Shown one piece after another: positions 8,910 through 19,805 of a stretch of DNA of 64,000 nt. Origin of the DNA: Sphingobium soli (lineage in GTDB: Bacteria > Pseudomonadota > Alphaproteobacteria > Sphingomonadales > Sphingomonadaceae); contig NZ_JAJGNP010000008.1 in assembly GCF_020782245.1 (NCBI RefSeq), positions 62,001 to 126,000 of the forward strand. The letters are read 5' to 3'. The notes below the pieces were generated by a model that was not told the DNA's origin, did not search any database, and saw only the letters and a program-made list of their open reading frames with translations. Each line of letters begins with the position of its first letter. Position 1 is the stretch's first letter. Position numbers and translations under genes: made by a program.

Positions 8910-8921
8910 GCTTTGATTGCG

Positions 8922-8952
8922 TTATTTGGAAAGAAATCATGCTTGTTGTCAA
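8922..8952 (-). promoter_or_regulatory. Candidate promoter of the pectin operon
   Basis: On the minus strand there is a perfect -35 hexamer TTGACA at 8952-8947, followed 17-19 bases later by an AT-rich CAAATA/AAATAA -10-like stretch at 8928-8922. The -10 match is weak. It fits the start of the receptor transcript, and the CCAATAT repeat would lie at about +10 to +30. Confidence 0.4.
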
Positions 8953-9093
8953 GCGTCCCTTTTCGGCGCGGCGAAAGGGCCAAGCGAAAAGCTCGGGGAA
9001 ATCAGCGTCTTGCTCGCGAAAAATATGAAGCGACGAAGCCCAAAGTGACCGGCCCGACGGTCCCGCAATGTGGTCGACAGTATCGCCCGCTGC

Positions 9094-10563
9094 CTAGGAA
9101 AGCGCGACTCCGTCGCGTATGATCGGCGCGTCGGACCCGAATATCCTGCCTGTGCCGCGCATATGGCGTTTGGCCTGGTAAAGGGCGAGATCGGCGCGCC
9201 GCATCAAGTCCAGTTGCGTGACGCCGGGGCCGTCGGCGAGTGTCGCGCCGACTGTGGCGGATACGCGCCGCGTCTGGCCATCCTGCGTGATGGACACCTG
9301 AAGCTGATCCAGAACCCGTTGGACATAGGATTCCAGATCTGCACAATCGCGCGGACGGGTGACCAGCAACGCAAATTCGTCGCCGCCCAGTCGCGCCGCA
9401 AAAGCGTTGGCCATACAGCCTTCGCGCATGCGCGCCGCCATTGCCCGCAGGATATCATCGCCGGCCGCATGGCCAAAACTGTCATTGACCGCCTTGAAAC
9501 CGTCCAGATCGATGAGCAGGAGCGCAACAGGCTCCGCCCGTCTCTTCAACCGCGCCAGAGTTTCGCCCAGACGCTTTTCAAAGCTCGCGCGATTGGACAG
9601 GCCGCTCAAGCTGTCAGTGCTTGCGCTGTGACGTAATTCCTCCTCGCGCAGGTGCCGTTCGGTGACATCCTGAAACACGCCGACGATAGCGGCGGGCCGG
9701 TCATGCCGGAATTCGACTTCGCCAATGCTGCGCACCCGGCGCATCCGCCCATCAGCAGCAATCAGATCGGTTTCGAAGTCGAACCCCTCCCCGGTTCGCA
9801 TGGCCTTGCGCAGCCTTTTTTCGATCAGCCGCGCCTCCTCCGGAGAATAAAAGGCAAGGGCCTCTTCCAGCGGCGGGGTGGACCCGATCGGCAAGCCATG
9901 GATGGCATAGACCTGGTCGGACCATTGAACCACGCCATCATCCAGCGACACACGCCAGGACCCGACGCCAGCCAGTTTTTCCGCCTGACGCAGGAGCCGA
10001 TGCTGGCCGTCCAATATGTCCGCCCGCTCCTCAGCCAGTTCCGCCAGATAGTGCGCATCCTGCGCCGTGGCATGGGCACGCAGAAGCGATTCCGCGACAG
10101 CGGCCAGATCGCGCAAAATGTCCCGTTCCTCATGCGACAGCGCGCGCGGCTGCGTATCGATGACGCAGAGAGAGCCAAGCCCGGGAAGCATATCGGAATG
10201 CCCGTCATGATGCGGTCGCAACGGGACCCCGGCATAAAAACGGATATGCGGCTTGCCCACCACGAGCGGGTTGCGCGCGAAGCGCGGGTCGGCGCTGGCG
10301 TCCTCTATCACCAGCAGATTGTCCTGATGGATGGTATGCGCGCAAAAGGCCTGATCGCGCGGCGTTTCCCGCACCTGGCCCAGACCCTGCGCCGATTTGA
10401 ACCATTGCCGATCCTGATCCACCAGCGACACCAAGGCGATCGGGCAGTCGAGCAGCCGCCGCGCCAGCGCGGTCAGCGCGTCAAAATCCCGCTCCGGCGG
10501 CGTATCGAGGATGTGGAAGCTCGCCAGCTTGCGCAGGCGGGCGTCCTCCAGCGTCTGGTGCAT
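9094..10563 (-). CDS. GAF-PAS-GGDEF diguanylate cyclase
   Basis: A 489-residue soluble signalling protein. Residues about 25-165 form a GAF domain (DCPIALVSLVDQDRQWFKS, FCAHTI, FYAGVPLR). Residues 190-305 form a PAS fold (VGSWRVSLDDGVVQWSDQVY, FQDVTERHLREEELRH). Residues 315-480 form a GGDEF domain with an intact active site RLGGDEF at 391-397 and the metal-binding IDLDGFK block. The product would be cyclic-di-GMP, made in the cytoplasm in response to a small ligand or redox cue sensed by GAF/PAS. The five-residue-upstream RxxD inhibitory site is absent, so product feedback by that route is unlikely. No transmembrane segment or EAL domain is present. It stands alone between the pectin operon and katG. 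Confidence 0.92.
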   Translation of the reverse strand: MHQTLEDARLRKLASFHILDTPPERDFDALTALARRLLDCPIALVSLVDQDRQWFKSAQGLGQVRETPRDQAFCAHTIHQDNLLVIEDASADPRFARNPLVVGKPHIRFYAGVPLRPHHDGHSDMLPGLGSLCVIDTQPRALSHEERDILRDLAAVAESLLRAHATAQDAHYLAELAEERADILDGQHRLLRQAEKLAGVGSWRVSLDDGVVQWSDQVYAIHGLPIGSTPPLEEALAFYSPEEARLIEKRLRKAMRTGEGFDFETDLIAADGRMRRVRSIGEVEFRHDRPAAIVGVFQDVTERHLREEELRHSASTDSLSGLSNRASFEKRLGETLARLKRRAEPVALLLIDLDGFKAVNDSFGHAAGDDILRAMAARMREGCMANAFAARLGGDEFALLVTRPRDCADLESYVQRVLDQLQVSITQDGQTRRVSATVGATLADGPGVTQLDLMRRADLALYQAKRHMRGTGRIFGSDAPIIRDGVALS

Positions 10564-10768
10564 GCGCCCTTTCCTTCTTGCCTAACAGTTTAGCGCCCAA
10601 TCCTAAGATTTCCTTACCAGAGCGGGCACATCGCCGCCCTATCGGCTCGAACGGTCGCAGCGGCTGTTCGGTTGCGCTTGTCACTGTCAGCGGTTTTTCC
10701 GATTTCCTTTCGCGGGGGCTGGGGGCTTATAGTTCTAACGCCGCGACATCCCCTGAGCGGCCGATTGA

Positions 10769-12991
<2,223 letters not shown>

Positions 12992-12996
12992 CGATC

Positions 12997-13029
12997 AGCC
13001 GCCGGGGTGCGCAGCGCATCCCGGCGGCT
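12997..13029. terminator. Bidirectional hairpin between katG and the amidohydrolase gene
   Basis: AGCCGCCGGG pairs with CCCGGCGGCT, extended inward by a G-U pair and TGCG/CGCA around a three-base loop. This near-perfect ~15-bp stem sits in the 45-bp gap between convergent genes. There is no long U-tract on either strand, so efficiency is uncertain. Confidence 0.6.
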
Positions 13030-13036
13030 CATCCCC

Positions 13037-15994
13037 TTATTGCACGGCGGCGATCAGGTCTGAAACCTGATGAACGACGCCATTGGCGACCACGGTCTTC
13101 ACCTTGAACGTGTTGGCGATGTCGGCGCGCGGGTCCCCTTCGATCAGCGCGATGTCGGCCAGTTTGCCCGGCTCGAGCGTCCCGGCGTCGAGATTAAGCG
13201 CGCGCGCGGAATTGACCGTTGCGGTCTGCAACGCCTGAAACGGGGTCAGGCCGCCATCGACATAGGACGCGATTTCCGCATGAAGGTTGGTCGCGATCAT
13301 CGTATCGGTGCCGGCCACGACCTGCGTGCCCGCGTCATACATCTTCTTCATGGAGGCAAGGCCCCCCTTGAGCAGCGGGCCGACGATGCGGGCGATCGCA
13401 TCATCATCCTGGGTGACGCTCTCCTGCGCCCAGCTGGGATAGAGCTTGACGCGCGGATCACTGCGATAGTCGGGATGCCGTTGCAGATAGCCGGTCAGCG
13501 CGCCGAAATTGGTCGGCGTCAGCGTCCGCCGGCTTTGTCCGAACAGCTGGATCACGTCCTCATAGGCCATGCCGCCCGGCCCCTGTTTGGGCGAATAACC
13601 GCGCCGGCTGGTCGCACCCATATGTTCGGTGCCATCCACGCCAGAATAGGCGGCGGGGAAGATTTCATGGCCTGACACCGGAATGCCCATGGCGTGCGCC
13701 GCCTCCACGATGCGCCGCTGATAGAGGTCGGGCATGCGCACATAGCTTTTCTGAATATCATATCTGAGCGCGCGGGCGCGGCCCAGTTCGCGCTCCAGAT
13801 GGGCGGGGCTGGAGACGGCAATGCCCATCTTGTAATAGACACGCTGCCATTCAAGCAGCGGGCCGCCAGTATAGAGGCGCGGGCTGATCCGCACCCCTGC
13901 CTCCGCCGCCTCGCGATCCTCGACCGCATCATAGACCTGAGTGCCTGGATCGCGCACGGTGGTGATGCCATAGGCCAGCCACGCCTTTTCCAGGTTCGAA
14001 CCGAAATCCTTCTGGATATGGGAATGATATTCGATGAGGCCGGGAATGGCCGTCAGGGTGCTGGCGTCGACATAGCGGGCGGTGGCGTCGCTCCTGGCCG
14101 GATCATGATCGCGAATGGCGGTGATCCGGTTGCCGTCGATGACGATGTCCTTGTTCGTCTGCGTCGCGTCGGTGACGGAATCGACCAGTGCGCCGACGTG
14201 AATGATGGTGCGCCCGGTCGGCTTGGCAAGGCGGTAAGTGAGGTTGATCGGCACGTCGGTGACGACGCCGGTTTCCAGATTGACGGTCTTGAGCGCGTCG
14301 TTCGACTGGACCAGAATGGTTTTGCCATCCCCGCTCCAGTTCGGGAAGAAGGCGATGTCCGACGTATAGCTGCGCGCCGGGCCCAGCGGCTTGGCGTCGG
14401 CCGCCACCGGCCAGACCTTGAGCAGGCCTTCGTAAATCCCCGCCATGCGGGTGCCATCAGGCGACCAGGCCGGGCCGCTGCCGCTGCGCGTGTCGAGCGA
14501 CATATTCTCTTGGGGAATCTGCCAGAAAGGCTTTGTCGTGCCGTCGACCGGGATGACATAGACCTGATTGGTGCCTTCGCGGAAGCTGTTGGAATATTTG
14601 TAGGACAGGCTGATGACGACATATTTGCCGTCCGCCGACCAGCTGGGGCTGCCAGGCTGACCGAGCGACGTCTGAAGCCGTGTCACCTTGCCGCTCGCGA
14701 CATCCACGACGCAGACGCCCGCCACGCCCCAGCGGCCATCGACGTCGATGAAGGCGATCTGCTTTCCGTCCGGCGACCATGCCGCGCCCAGCGGCTGGGT
14801 GTCCATGTTCGTCAGTTGCCGGTCCTTGCCGGTCTTCAAATCCTTGATGAACAGCTGCGGCAGGCCGCCGACCCGGTCGGAGGAAAAGACGATGCTCCTG
14901 CCATCGGGCGACCAGTCGGCGTCGGCGTCAAGCGCGGCGTCCTTGGTCAGATTTTCAGGCGTGCCGCCCTTGGATGAGACAACATAGAGATCGCCAAGCG
15001 CGACAAAGGCGATGCGGCTGCCATCGGGCGACAGGCGCGGATGGGTGATGCCCAGCGCCTTGCGCGGCGCGGTCGAATCCCAATCGCGTTTGGCGCGCGT
15101 GTAGCTGGGCCGCACGACTTCGAGCGTCGCTGCGAAATCGACAGTGGACTTACGCGGGCCGCCCTGCCGAACCTTGCCGTCCGAGACATAATGATAACCA
15201 CCGCGCGTCCCCCAGGAGACACGGAAGGGGAAGACATTTTCGGCGCCGCTAACCTGCTTGTCGTCGATGAACAAATGGCTGCCGCTTGCATCCTGCACGA
15301 CATAGGCAAGCGCGCCGCCGGGACCAAAGGAGGGGGCATCCGCCTTGCCGTCCACCTTTTTGAGCAGGCTTTCCTGCCCGGTGGCGAGATCGGTGACGTA
15401 GAGCGCGCCGCCCATCATGCCCTCCGCTCCGGCATAGGCCACACGCCGGCCATCCGGCGACCAGGTCGGCATCCGGTCTTCGCGCGGATTGCTGCTGATC
15501 TGCTTCATCGCGCCGGTCGCCACGTCCATCGTCCAGATGTCGTAATTGCCGCTGCGGTCGGAGGAGAAGGCGATGGTCTTGCCGTCGGGTGAATAGACCG
15601 GCTCGCGATCGTCATAGGCGCCCTGCGTCAATCTGCGCATGTCGCTGCCATCGGGCTTGATGGTCCAGAGGTCGTAGCCGCCGTCGCGATAGGCGAAATA
15701 GAGAAGATGCGATCCGTCGGGCGCCCAGACGGGCTGGCGCGCGTCGTTGAAATAGTCGGTGATGCGCCGCGCCTTGCCGCCGGCGGCAGGAATGATCCAG
15801 AGGCTGCCTTGCAGGTCGACCGCCAGCCATTTGCCATCGGGGGAGGCCGATACTGCCATCGACGTGCCTTCATGCACGTCGAAAGCGATCGGCTTTTCGC
15901 CGCCGGGAGGCGGGAAGTTGGCAGGCTGGGCCAACACCGGCGCAGCCGTGCCGAGCCATGCGATGAGGGCCATGGCCCTGAGCGACGATGTCAT
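13037..15994 (-). CDS. TolB-propeller amidohydrolase, exported
   Basis: A 985-residue two-part protein. A Sec signal peptide is followed by about 600 residues of TolB/WD40-like propeller repeats (SPDGKWLAVD, WAPDGSHLLYF, YSPDGKTIAFSSDR, WSPDGRRVAY and later copies). A C-terminal amidohydrolase of the imidazolonepropionase/prolidase-like type follows, with metal ligands H657 and H659 (EYHSHIQ), a later GHEI histidine and the AGTDTMI aspartate. Proteins of this architecture are annotated as amidohydrolase or X-Pro-type peptidase; the substrate is unknown. Twelve bases separate it from the upstream gamma-glutamyltransferase, so it is probably the last gene of the fecI-fecR-ggt operon and acts in the periplasm on peptides or gamma-glutamyl compounds. 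The substrate assignment is inference. Confidence 0.85.
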   Translation of the reverse strand: MTSSLRAMALIAWLGTAAPVLAQPANFPPPGGEKPIAFDVHEGTSMAVSASPDGKWLAVDLQGSLWIIPAAGGKARRITDYFNDARQPVWAPDGSHLLYFAYRDGGYDLWTIKPDGSDMRRLTQGAYDDREPVYSPDGKTIAFSSDRSGNYDIWTMDVATGAMKQISSNPREDRMPTWSPDGRRVAYAGAEGMMGGALYVTDLATGQESLLKKVDGKADAPSFGPGGALAYVVQDASGSHLFIDDKQVSGAENVFPFRVSWGTRGGYHYVSDGKVRQGGPRKSTVDFAATLEVVRPSYTRAKRDWDSTAPRKALGITHPRLSPDGSRIAFVALGDLYVVSSKGGTPENLTKDAALDADADWSPDGRSIVFSSDRVGGLPQLFIKDLKTGKDRQLTNMDTQPLGAAWSPDGKQIAFIDVDGRWGVAGVCVVDVASGKVTRLQTSLGQPGSPSWSADGKYVVISLSYKYSNSFREGTNQVYVIPVDGTTKPFWQIPQENMSLDTRSGSGPAWSPDGTRMAGIYEGLLKVWPVAADAKPLGPARSYTSDIAFFPNWSGDGKTILVQSNDALKTVNLETGVVTDVPINLTYRLAKPTGRTIIHVGALVDSVTDATQTNKDIVIDGNRITAIRDHDPARSDATARYVDASTLTAIPGLIEYHSHIQKDFGSNLEKAWLAYGITTVRDPGTQVYDAVEDREAAEAGVRISPRLYTGGPLLEWQRVYYKMGIAVSSPAHLERELGRARALRYDIQKSYVRMPDLYQRRIVEAAHAMGIPVSGHEIFPAAYSGVDGTEHMGATSRRGYSPKQGPGGMAYEDVIQLFGQSRRTLTPTNFGALTGYLQRHPDYRSDPRVKLYPSWAQESVTQDDDAIARIVGPLLKGGLASMKKMYDAGTQVVAGTDTMIATNLHAEIASYVDGGLTPFQALQTATVNSARALNLDAGTLEPGKLADIALIEGDPRADIANTFKVKTVVANGVVHQVSDLIAAVQ

Positions 15995-16006
15995 CCTGTA
16001 TCCCCC

Positions 16007-17881
16007 TTACCAACCAAAGACATAGCGTTCGCGCCGCACATCCGCCGCCCCGCGCAGGGTGCCGGTTTCCGGCACGACGCCCGCCGCGACGATGCCGGTC
16101 GACACGCCAAACGGCCCGAGCACGTCCAGCTTGTGCCCACGCGCGGCCAGCCCGTCGCGCACCGCCTGGGGCACCCGATCCTCAATCTCCAGCACCCCCG
16201 GTTCATCCTTCTTGATCGCGAAGGAGCCGTGGAAATGGCTGGAATTGATGCGGGGCGCCTCGATCGCGGCCTGAAGCGGCTGACCAAAGGCGAGCACGCG
16301 CAGCAGCACGTTCATGATCTGCTGGTCCTGATTGTCGCCGCCCGGCGTGCCGATGGAGAGATAGGGCGCGCCATCCTTCATCACCATCGAAGGCGACAAT
16401 GTGGTGCGTGGCCTTTTGCCCGGCGCCAGGACATTGGGGCTTTCGGGATCCAGGTCGAACACGGTCATGCGGTTGCTCATCGGCACGCCCGTGTCGCCAG
16501 CGATATAGGCGCCGCCCAGCATCCAGCCGGAACTGGGCGTGCAGCTGAACAGATTGCCGTGCCGGTCGACCACTTCGATCGCCGTCGTGTCGGCGGTGGG
16601 GATCGGCGGCTTTTTCAGCATATGCGGCGTGAAGGCGGGCGTCGGTCGCTTGCCGCCCTCCATCGCCCATGGGTCGCCATAGCGATGCTCCAGCGACGCC
16701 CTGGGTCCGATCAGCTTCGCGCGCTCGGCGGCATAGGCCTTGGACAGCAACGCCTTGGCCGGCACCTTGGCAAAGTCGGGATCGCCGAAATAGGCATTGC
16801 GGTCGTCAAAGGCGAGCTTGATCGATTCCGCCAGCGTGTGAAGATAGGCCTCGCTGCCCGGTTCCATAGCGCCGATGCCGGCTGCTTCCGCGATGTTCAG
16901 CGCAATCAGCAGCGCCGGCCCCTGGCTCCAGAAGCCGCCCTTGCAGATGGTGTAGCCGAACACGTCCGTCGTGACCGGTGCTTCCAGCTTGCCCCGATAA
17001 TCGGCCAGGTCGCCATAGCGCATCAGGCCGCCATCCGCTTCCATCGCCGCGCCAATGCGTCGGGCGATGTCGCCTTTATAGAAAGCGTCGCGCCCGGCTT
17101 GGATCGCGGCCTTGCGATCCTTGGTCCGGGCAAGGGCCGTCTTGTCCGCCGCGGCGATGACGCGCATCGTGCGCGCCAAGTTGGGCTGGCGGAATATCTC
17201 GCCGACCCTGGGCAGCGTCCCACCGGGATAATAAGTGTCATAGGCGGTCTTGTATTTCGCGGTCGCCTTCTGCTGGCTGACGAAAACCTCGGCCAGGAAG
17301 TTATACATGACGAAGCCATCGGCCAGTTCGATCGCGGGCTGCATCACCTGATCGAGCGTCATGGTGCCATTGAGTTGCAGCGCGCGCGCCATGGCGTCCA
17401 CCATGGCAGGAATGGTGCCGCCCATCGGGCCATTGCCCGGGATCATGCCAAGCTGCGCGAATTTGTCGGGCGTGGCGAGCGCCGGGGCTGTCCCCTGCCC
17501 ATTGATGACGGTCACGTCCTTCGTGCCGCTATCATAGATGATCGTCGGCGCTTCACCGCCAAAGCCGAAATGCGATATTTCGGTCACGGCCGCGGCAAAG
17601 ACGGCCGCGACCCCCGCATCGGTGGCATTGCCCCCCGCCATCAGGATGCGCGTGCCTGCGGCCACCGCATAATGACGACCGGCAGCAACGATGCCGAAAT
17701 TGCCGACGATTTCGGGCCGCAGTGTCTCGCCCGCGCTCTTGAGCCGCGTGGGTTCGGGCGGCGGCGGCGGTGTCTGGGCGGTCGCCTGCGGCAGGCCTGC
17801 GACCATGGCCGCGCCGCCGCCGACCGCCCATGCGCCGAGCGCGCGACGGCTCAATCCCGCTGGCGGGTCCTGTGTCTTCAT
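16007..17881 (-). CDS. ggt: Gamma-glutamyltransferase, Tat-exported (copy 1)
   Basis: A 624-residue precursor of the Ntn-hydrolase GGT family, which self-cleaves into large and small subunits and transfers or hydrolyses gamma-glutamyl groups in the periplasm. The N-terminus carries a twin-arginine-like signal (GLSRRALGAWAVGGGAAMVA). The catalytic, self-processing threonine fits T432 in ADTTAIEVVD, and the small-subunit GTPGGDNQDQQIMNVL region is present. The start at 17881 is preferred over 17926 because GGGAGAAG lies just upstream and the signal peptide then begins properly. It is followed at 12 bp by the amidohydrolase gene and preceded by fecR and the ECF sigma gene. A second, diverged GGT is encoded on the other side of the regulators. 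Confidence 0.92.
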   Translation of the reverse strand: MKTQDPPAGLSRRALGAWAVGGGAAMVAGLPQATAQTPPPPPEPTRLKSAGETLRPEIVGNFGIVAAGRHYAVAAGTRILMAGGNATDAGVAAVFAAAVTEISHFGFGGEAPTIIYDSGTKDVTVINGQGTAPALATPDKFAQLGMIPGNGPMGGTIPAMVDAMARALQLNGTMTLDQVMQPAIELADGFVMYNFLAEVFVSQQKATAKYKTAYDTYYPGGTLPRVGEIFRQPNLARTMRVIAAADKTALARTKDRKAAIQAGRDAFYKGDIARRIGAAMEADGGLMRYGDLADYRGKLEAPVTTDVFGYTICKGGFWSQGPALLIALNIAEAAGIGAMEPGSEAYLHTLAESIKLAFDDRNAYFGDPDFAKVPAKALLSKAYAAERAKLIGPRASLEHRYGDPWAMEGGKRPTPAFTPHMLKKPPIPTADTTAIEVVDRHGNLFSCTPSSGWMLGGAYIAGDTGVPMSNRMTVFDLDPESPNVLAPGKRPRTTLSPSMVMKDGAPYLSIGTPGGDNQDQQIMNVLLRVLAFGQPLQAAIEAPRINSSHFHGSFAIKKDEPGVLEIEDRVPQAVRDGLAARGHKLDVLGPFGVSTGIVAAGVVPETGTLRGAADVRRERYVFGW

Positions 17882-17944
17882 GTCTGCTTCTCCCCTGTTC
17901 CCCGTGGCATTGCAGGAGGAACGCATTGCGGTTGCCCGTACCGA

Positions 17945-18901
17945 TCAGGTCGGACTCAAGATGATGCGGCCGGCCTCGATGCGCGTTACGACGCCCAGAC
18001 TTTCCGCCACCGCCTGCGCGAAACCGCGCGGATCATTGGCGATGAACAGGCCGGTGATGGTTTCCTGCGCCAGCACCGGATCGGCAATGACGATATGTTC
18101 GTCATTATAACGGGCAAACTGCGCGGCGGCGCTGGCCAGCGTGGTGTCGCGAAAGGCGATCTTGCCTTCGCGCCAGTAAAGCTCCTGCTCAATCGTGTCA
18201 GACGCGATCGCAGCGGTCTCGATCGGCGTGGCGGCGCGCGGATCGACCACCGCACGCATCCCCTGGGACACGCGGACAGGCGCTGCCCTGGCCTCGCTTA
18301 CTTCCACCACGCCTTCGCTGACGATGACGTCGACCGGGCGGCGCGCTTCGTGCCGGACAGTGAAGGCCGTACCCACCGCGCGGACCCGCGCGTCCCCGGC
18401 GATGACGACGAAGGGACGGGATGCATCCTTGGCGACAGCGAACAGCGCCTCGCCACCCCGCAGGATGATCGTGCGCTGCCGATCGGTGAATTGCACGTTC
18501 ATTTCGCTGGCGGTGTTGAGGTTGACGATGCTGCCATCCGACAGGGCGATGCGCAGCATTTCGCCCTTGCCGGTCGCATAATGATCGCCGTCGCTCCACA
18601 GGCCCAGGGCAACCGCCCCGACCGCTGACGCCGCCAGCGCCATGCCAGCGCCGCGCAGCAGGAACCGACGGGTGAGCCATGGGATACGGGCGGCGGGATG
18701 GGTGCTACCGGACGCCTGCGCAAGCTCCACCCGCGCCAACGCCGCCCGTGCCATCGCCCAGGCGCCCAGCCTGCGGCTATCGCCGGAAAGCCAGGCATCC
18801 AGATCCGCCTGTTCCGCCGGGGTCAGCGCGCGCGCGTCAAGACGGGCCGCCCATATGGCCGCCTGTTGCTCGATCTGCGCGCTGCTTTCCCTTGCTGTCA
18901 T
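17945..18901 (-). CDS. FecR family anti-sigma/signal transducer
   Basis: A 318-residue protein. It has an N-terminal cytoplasmic DUF4880-type region (AAIWAARLDARALTPAEQAD, then LDAWL), one membrane helix near residues 95-115 (RFLLRGAGMALAASAVGAVA), and a periplasmic FecR domain (GKGEMLRIALSDGSIVNLNT, RGGEALFAVAKD, RVRAVGTAFTVR) with a C-terminal STN-like segment. It would relay the TBDR occupancy signal to the ECF sigma factor encoded just upstream, whose gene overlaps it by 65 bp. The start at 18901 has GGAG five bases before it; an in-frame ATG at 18958 would extend the overlap without homology. Together with the sigma gene and the STN-bearing receptor it forms a classical FecIRA set. Confidence 0.92.
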   Translation of the reverse strand: MTARESSAQIEQQAAIWAARLDARALTPAEQADLDAWLSGDSRRLGAWAMARAALARVELAQASGSTHPAARIPWLTRRFLLRGAGMALAASAVGAVALGLWSDGDHYATGKGEMLRIALSDGSIVNLNTASEMNVQFTDRQRTIILRGGEALFAVAKDASRPFVVIAGDARVRAVGTAFTVRHEARRPVDVIVSEGVVEVSEARAAPVRVSQGMRAVVDPRAATPIETAAIASDTIEQELYWREGKIAFRDTTLASAAAQFARYNDEHIVIADPVLAQETITGLFIANDPRGFAQAVAESLGVVTRIEAGRIILSPT

Positions 18902-19460
18902 AATGCTCCGTATCCGGGATTTGGTCGTAAGACGCGGGCTGACCGGATTTTCCGCCACGTCCGAAAATATTTATCAAATGGCGGATGCCGCGCCCGACAT
19001 GCTTTTCCACGGTGCTTTCCGACAAACCCAGCAGTTGCGCGGTTTCCCGCTGGGACAATCCCTGCACCTTGCGCAGCATGAAGGCTTCGCGGCATCGCGC
19101 AGGCAACAGGTCGATCGCGTCGGCAACCAGGCGAAATTCCTCGCGCTGTTCTGCCTGAATATCGGGCGGCAGGTCATCGGCGGCGAAGTTCAGCCGCTCT
19201 ACTTCGCTCAGCGTTTCCATGGATACGACCGGCGCTCGACGCAATTCGCTGGCCACCACCGACAGCGCGGCGCGAAAGAAATAGGCGCGCGGATTTTCGA
19301 TATGGTCGACCGCTGCCAGACTGGCGAGCTTGGCGTAGGTTTCCTGAATGACGTCGTCAATCTGCAAACCATGCTGGATCCGCCCCGAAAGCCAGCGCCG
19401 TAGCGCCGGTTCGTGCGGACAGATATGGCGTGCAAGCCAGAAAGCCCTGCTGTCCTGAAT
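18837..19460 (-). CDS. FecI-like ECF sigma factor, probably with a non-canonical ATT start
   Basis: Sigma region 2 (DDVIQETYAKLASL, NPRAYFFRAALSVVASELRR) and region 4 (LPARCREAFMLRKVQGLSQR, LLGLSESTVEKHVGRGIRHL) are clear. The first usual start codon in frame is a TTG at 19367, which would remove the first helix of region 2. The frame upstream of it still codes for that helix (FWLARHICPHEPALRRWLSG), which aligns with the start of E. coli FecI. The frame is closed by TGA at 19487-19485, with no ATG, GTG, TTG or CTG in between. An ATT at 19460 lies seven bases after the purine-rich GGGGAAGGGG, so I place the start there (207 aa). The alternative is the 176-aa TTG form, or a frameshift. It should direct RNA polymerase to the adjacent receptor operon. 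Confidence 0.8.
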   Translation of the reverse strand: MQDSRAFWLARHICPHEPALRRWLSGRIQHGLQIDDVIQETYAKLASLAAVDHIENPRAYFFRAALSVVASELRRAPVVSMETLSEVERLNFAADDLPPDIQAEQREEFRLVADAIDLLPARCREAFMLRKVQGLSQRETAQLLGLSESTVEKHVGRGIRHLINIFGRGGKSGQPASYDQIPDTEHYDSKGKQRADRATGGHMGGPS

Positions 19461-19805
19461 CGGTCGGCCCCTTCCCCAAGACGATCATGGCTGTTCAACG
19501 AAGTGTCCGGGCAAATCCGCCGTATCGGGTGAAAAACAGGGCGCATGTAAAAAATGTGACGGTGGCCATGGCGGATAATGCGCGCGCCGCTGTCTTTCCC
19601 AATGTGACCAGCGGCCATGCAGCCGGGCGCAGGGAGGGGATGCCGAGGCTTTCCACAAGGAAGGCGAGAAGGGCGCCAGCCGGCAGTGATACCGGCATCG
19701 AAGCAGTGGGATTTCTTGTCGATCAGCCAGTCCGGTGCGCGGCAGTAGCCGTGCGCCCGGGGGAAGGCGCGCGCCCATGGCGCGTCATGAGGGGGAAGCA
19801 AAGAC
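19461..19805. other. Divergent intergenic region between ECF sigma and STN receptor genes
   Basis: A 345-bp non-coding stretch that must hold the promoters of both directions. The purine-rich ribosome site of the sigma gene (minus strand, 19477-19468) and a GGGGGAAG site before the receptor are visible. I could not define a confident ECF-type -35/-10 pair. Reading frames on both strands here are unconvincing. Confidence 0.5.

Noticed and set aside
6129-9122. 997-codon open frame on the plus strand opposite the pectin receptor
   Set aside because: It mirrors the receptor gene, has an implausible Arg/Gly/Ala/Asp composition with no domain, signal or ribosome site, and arises from GC-rich codon bias in the antisense frame.
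15707-18628. 973-codon open frame on the plus strand across the amidohydrolase, GGT and FecR genes
   Set aside because: It spans three well-supported genes on the other strand, and its product is low-complexity Arg/His/Gly-rich with no recognisable domain.
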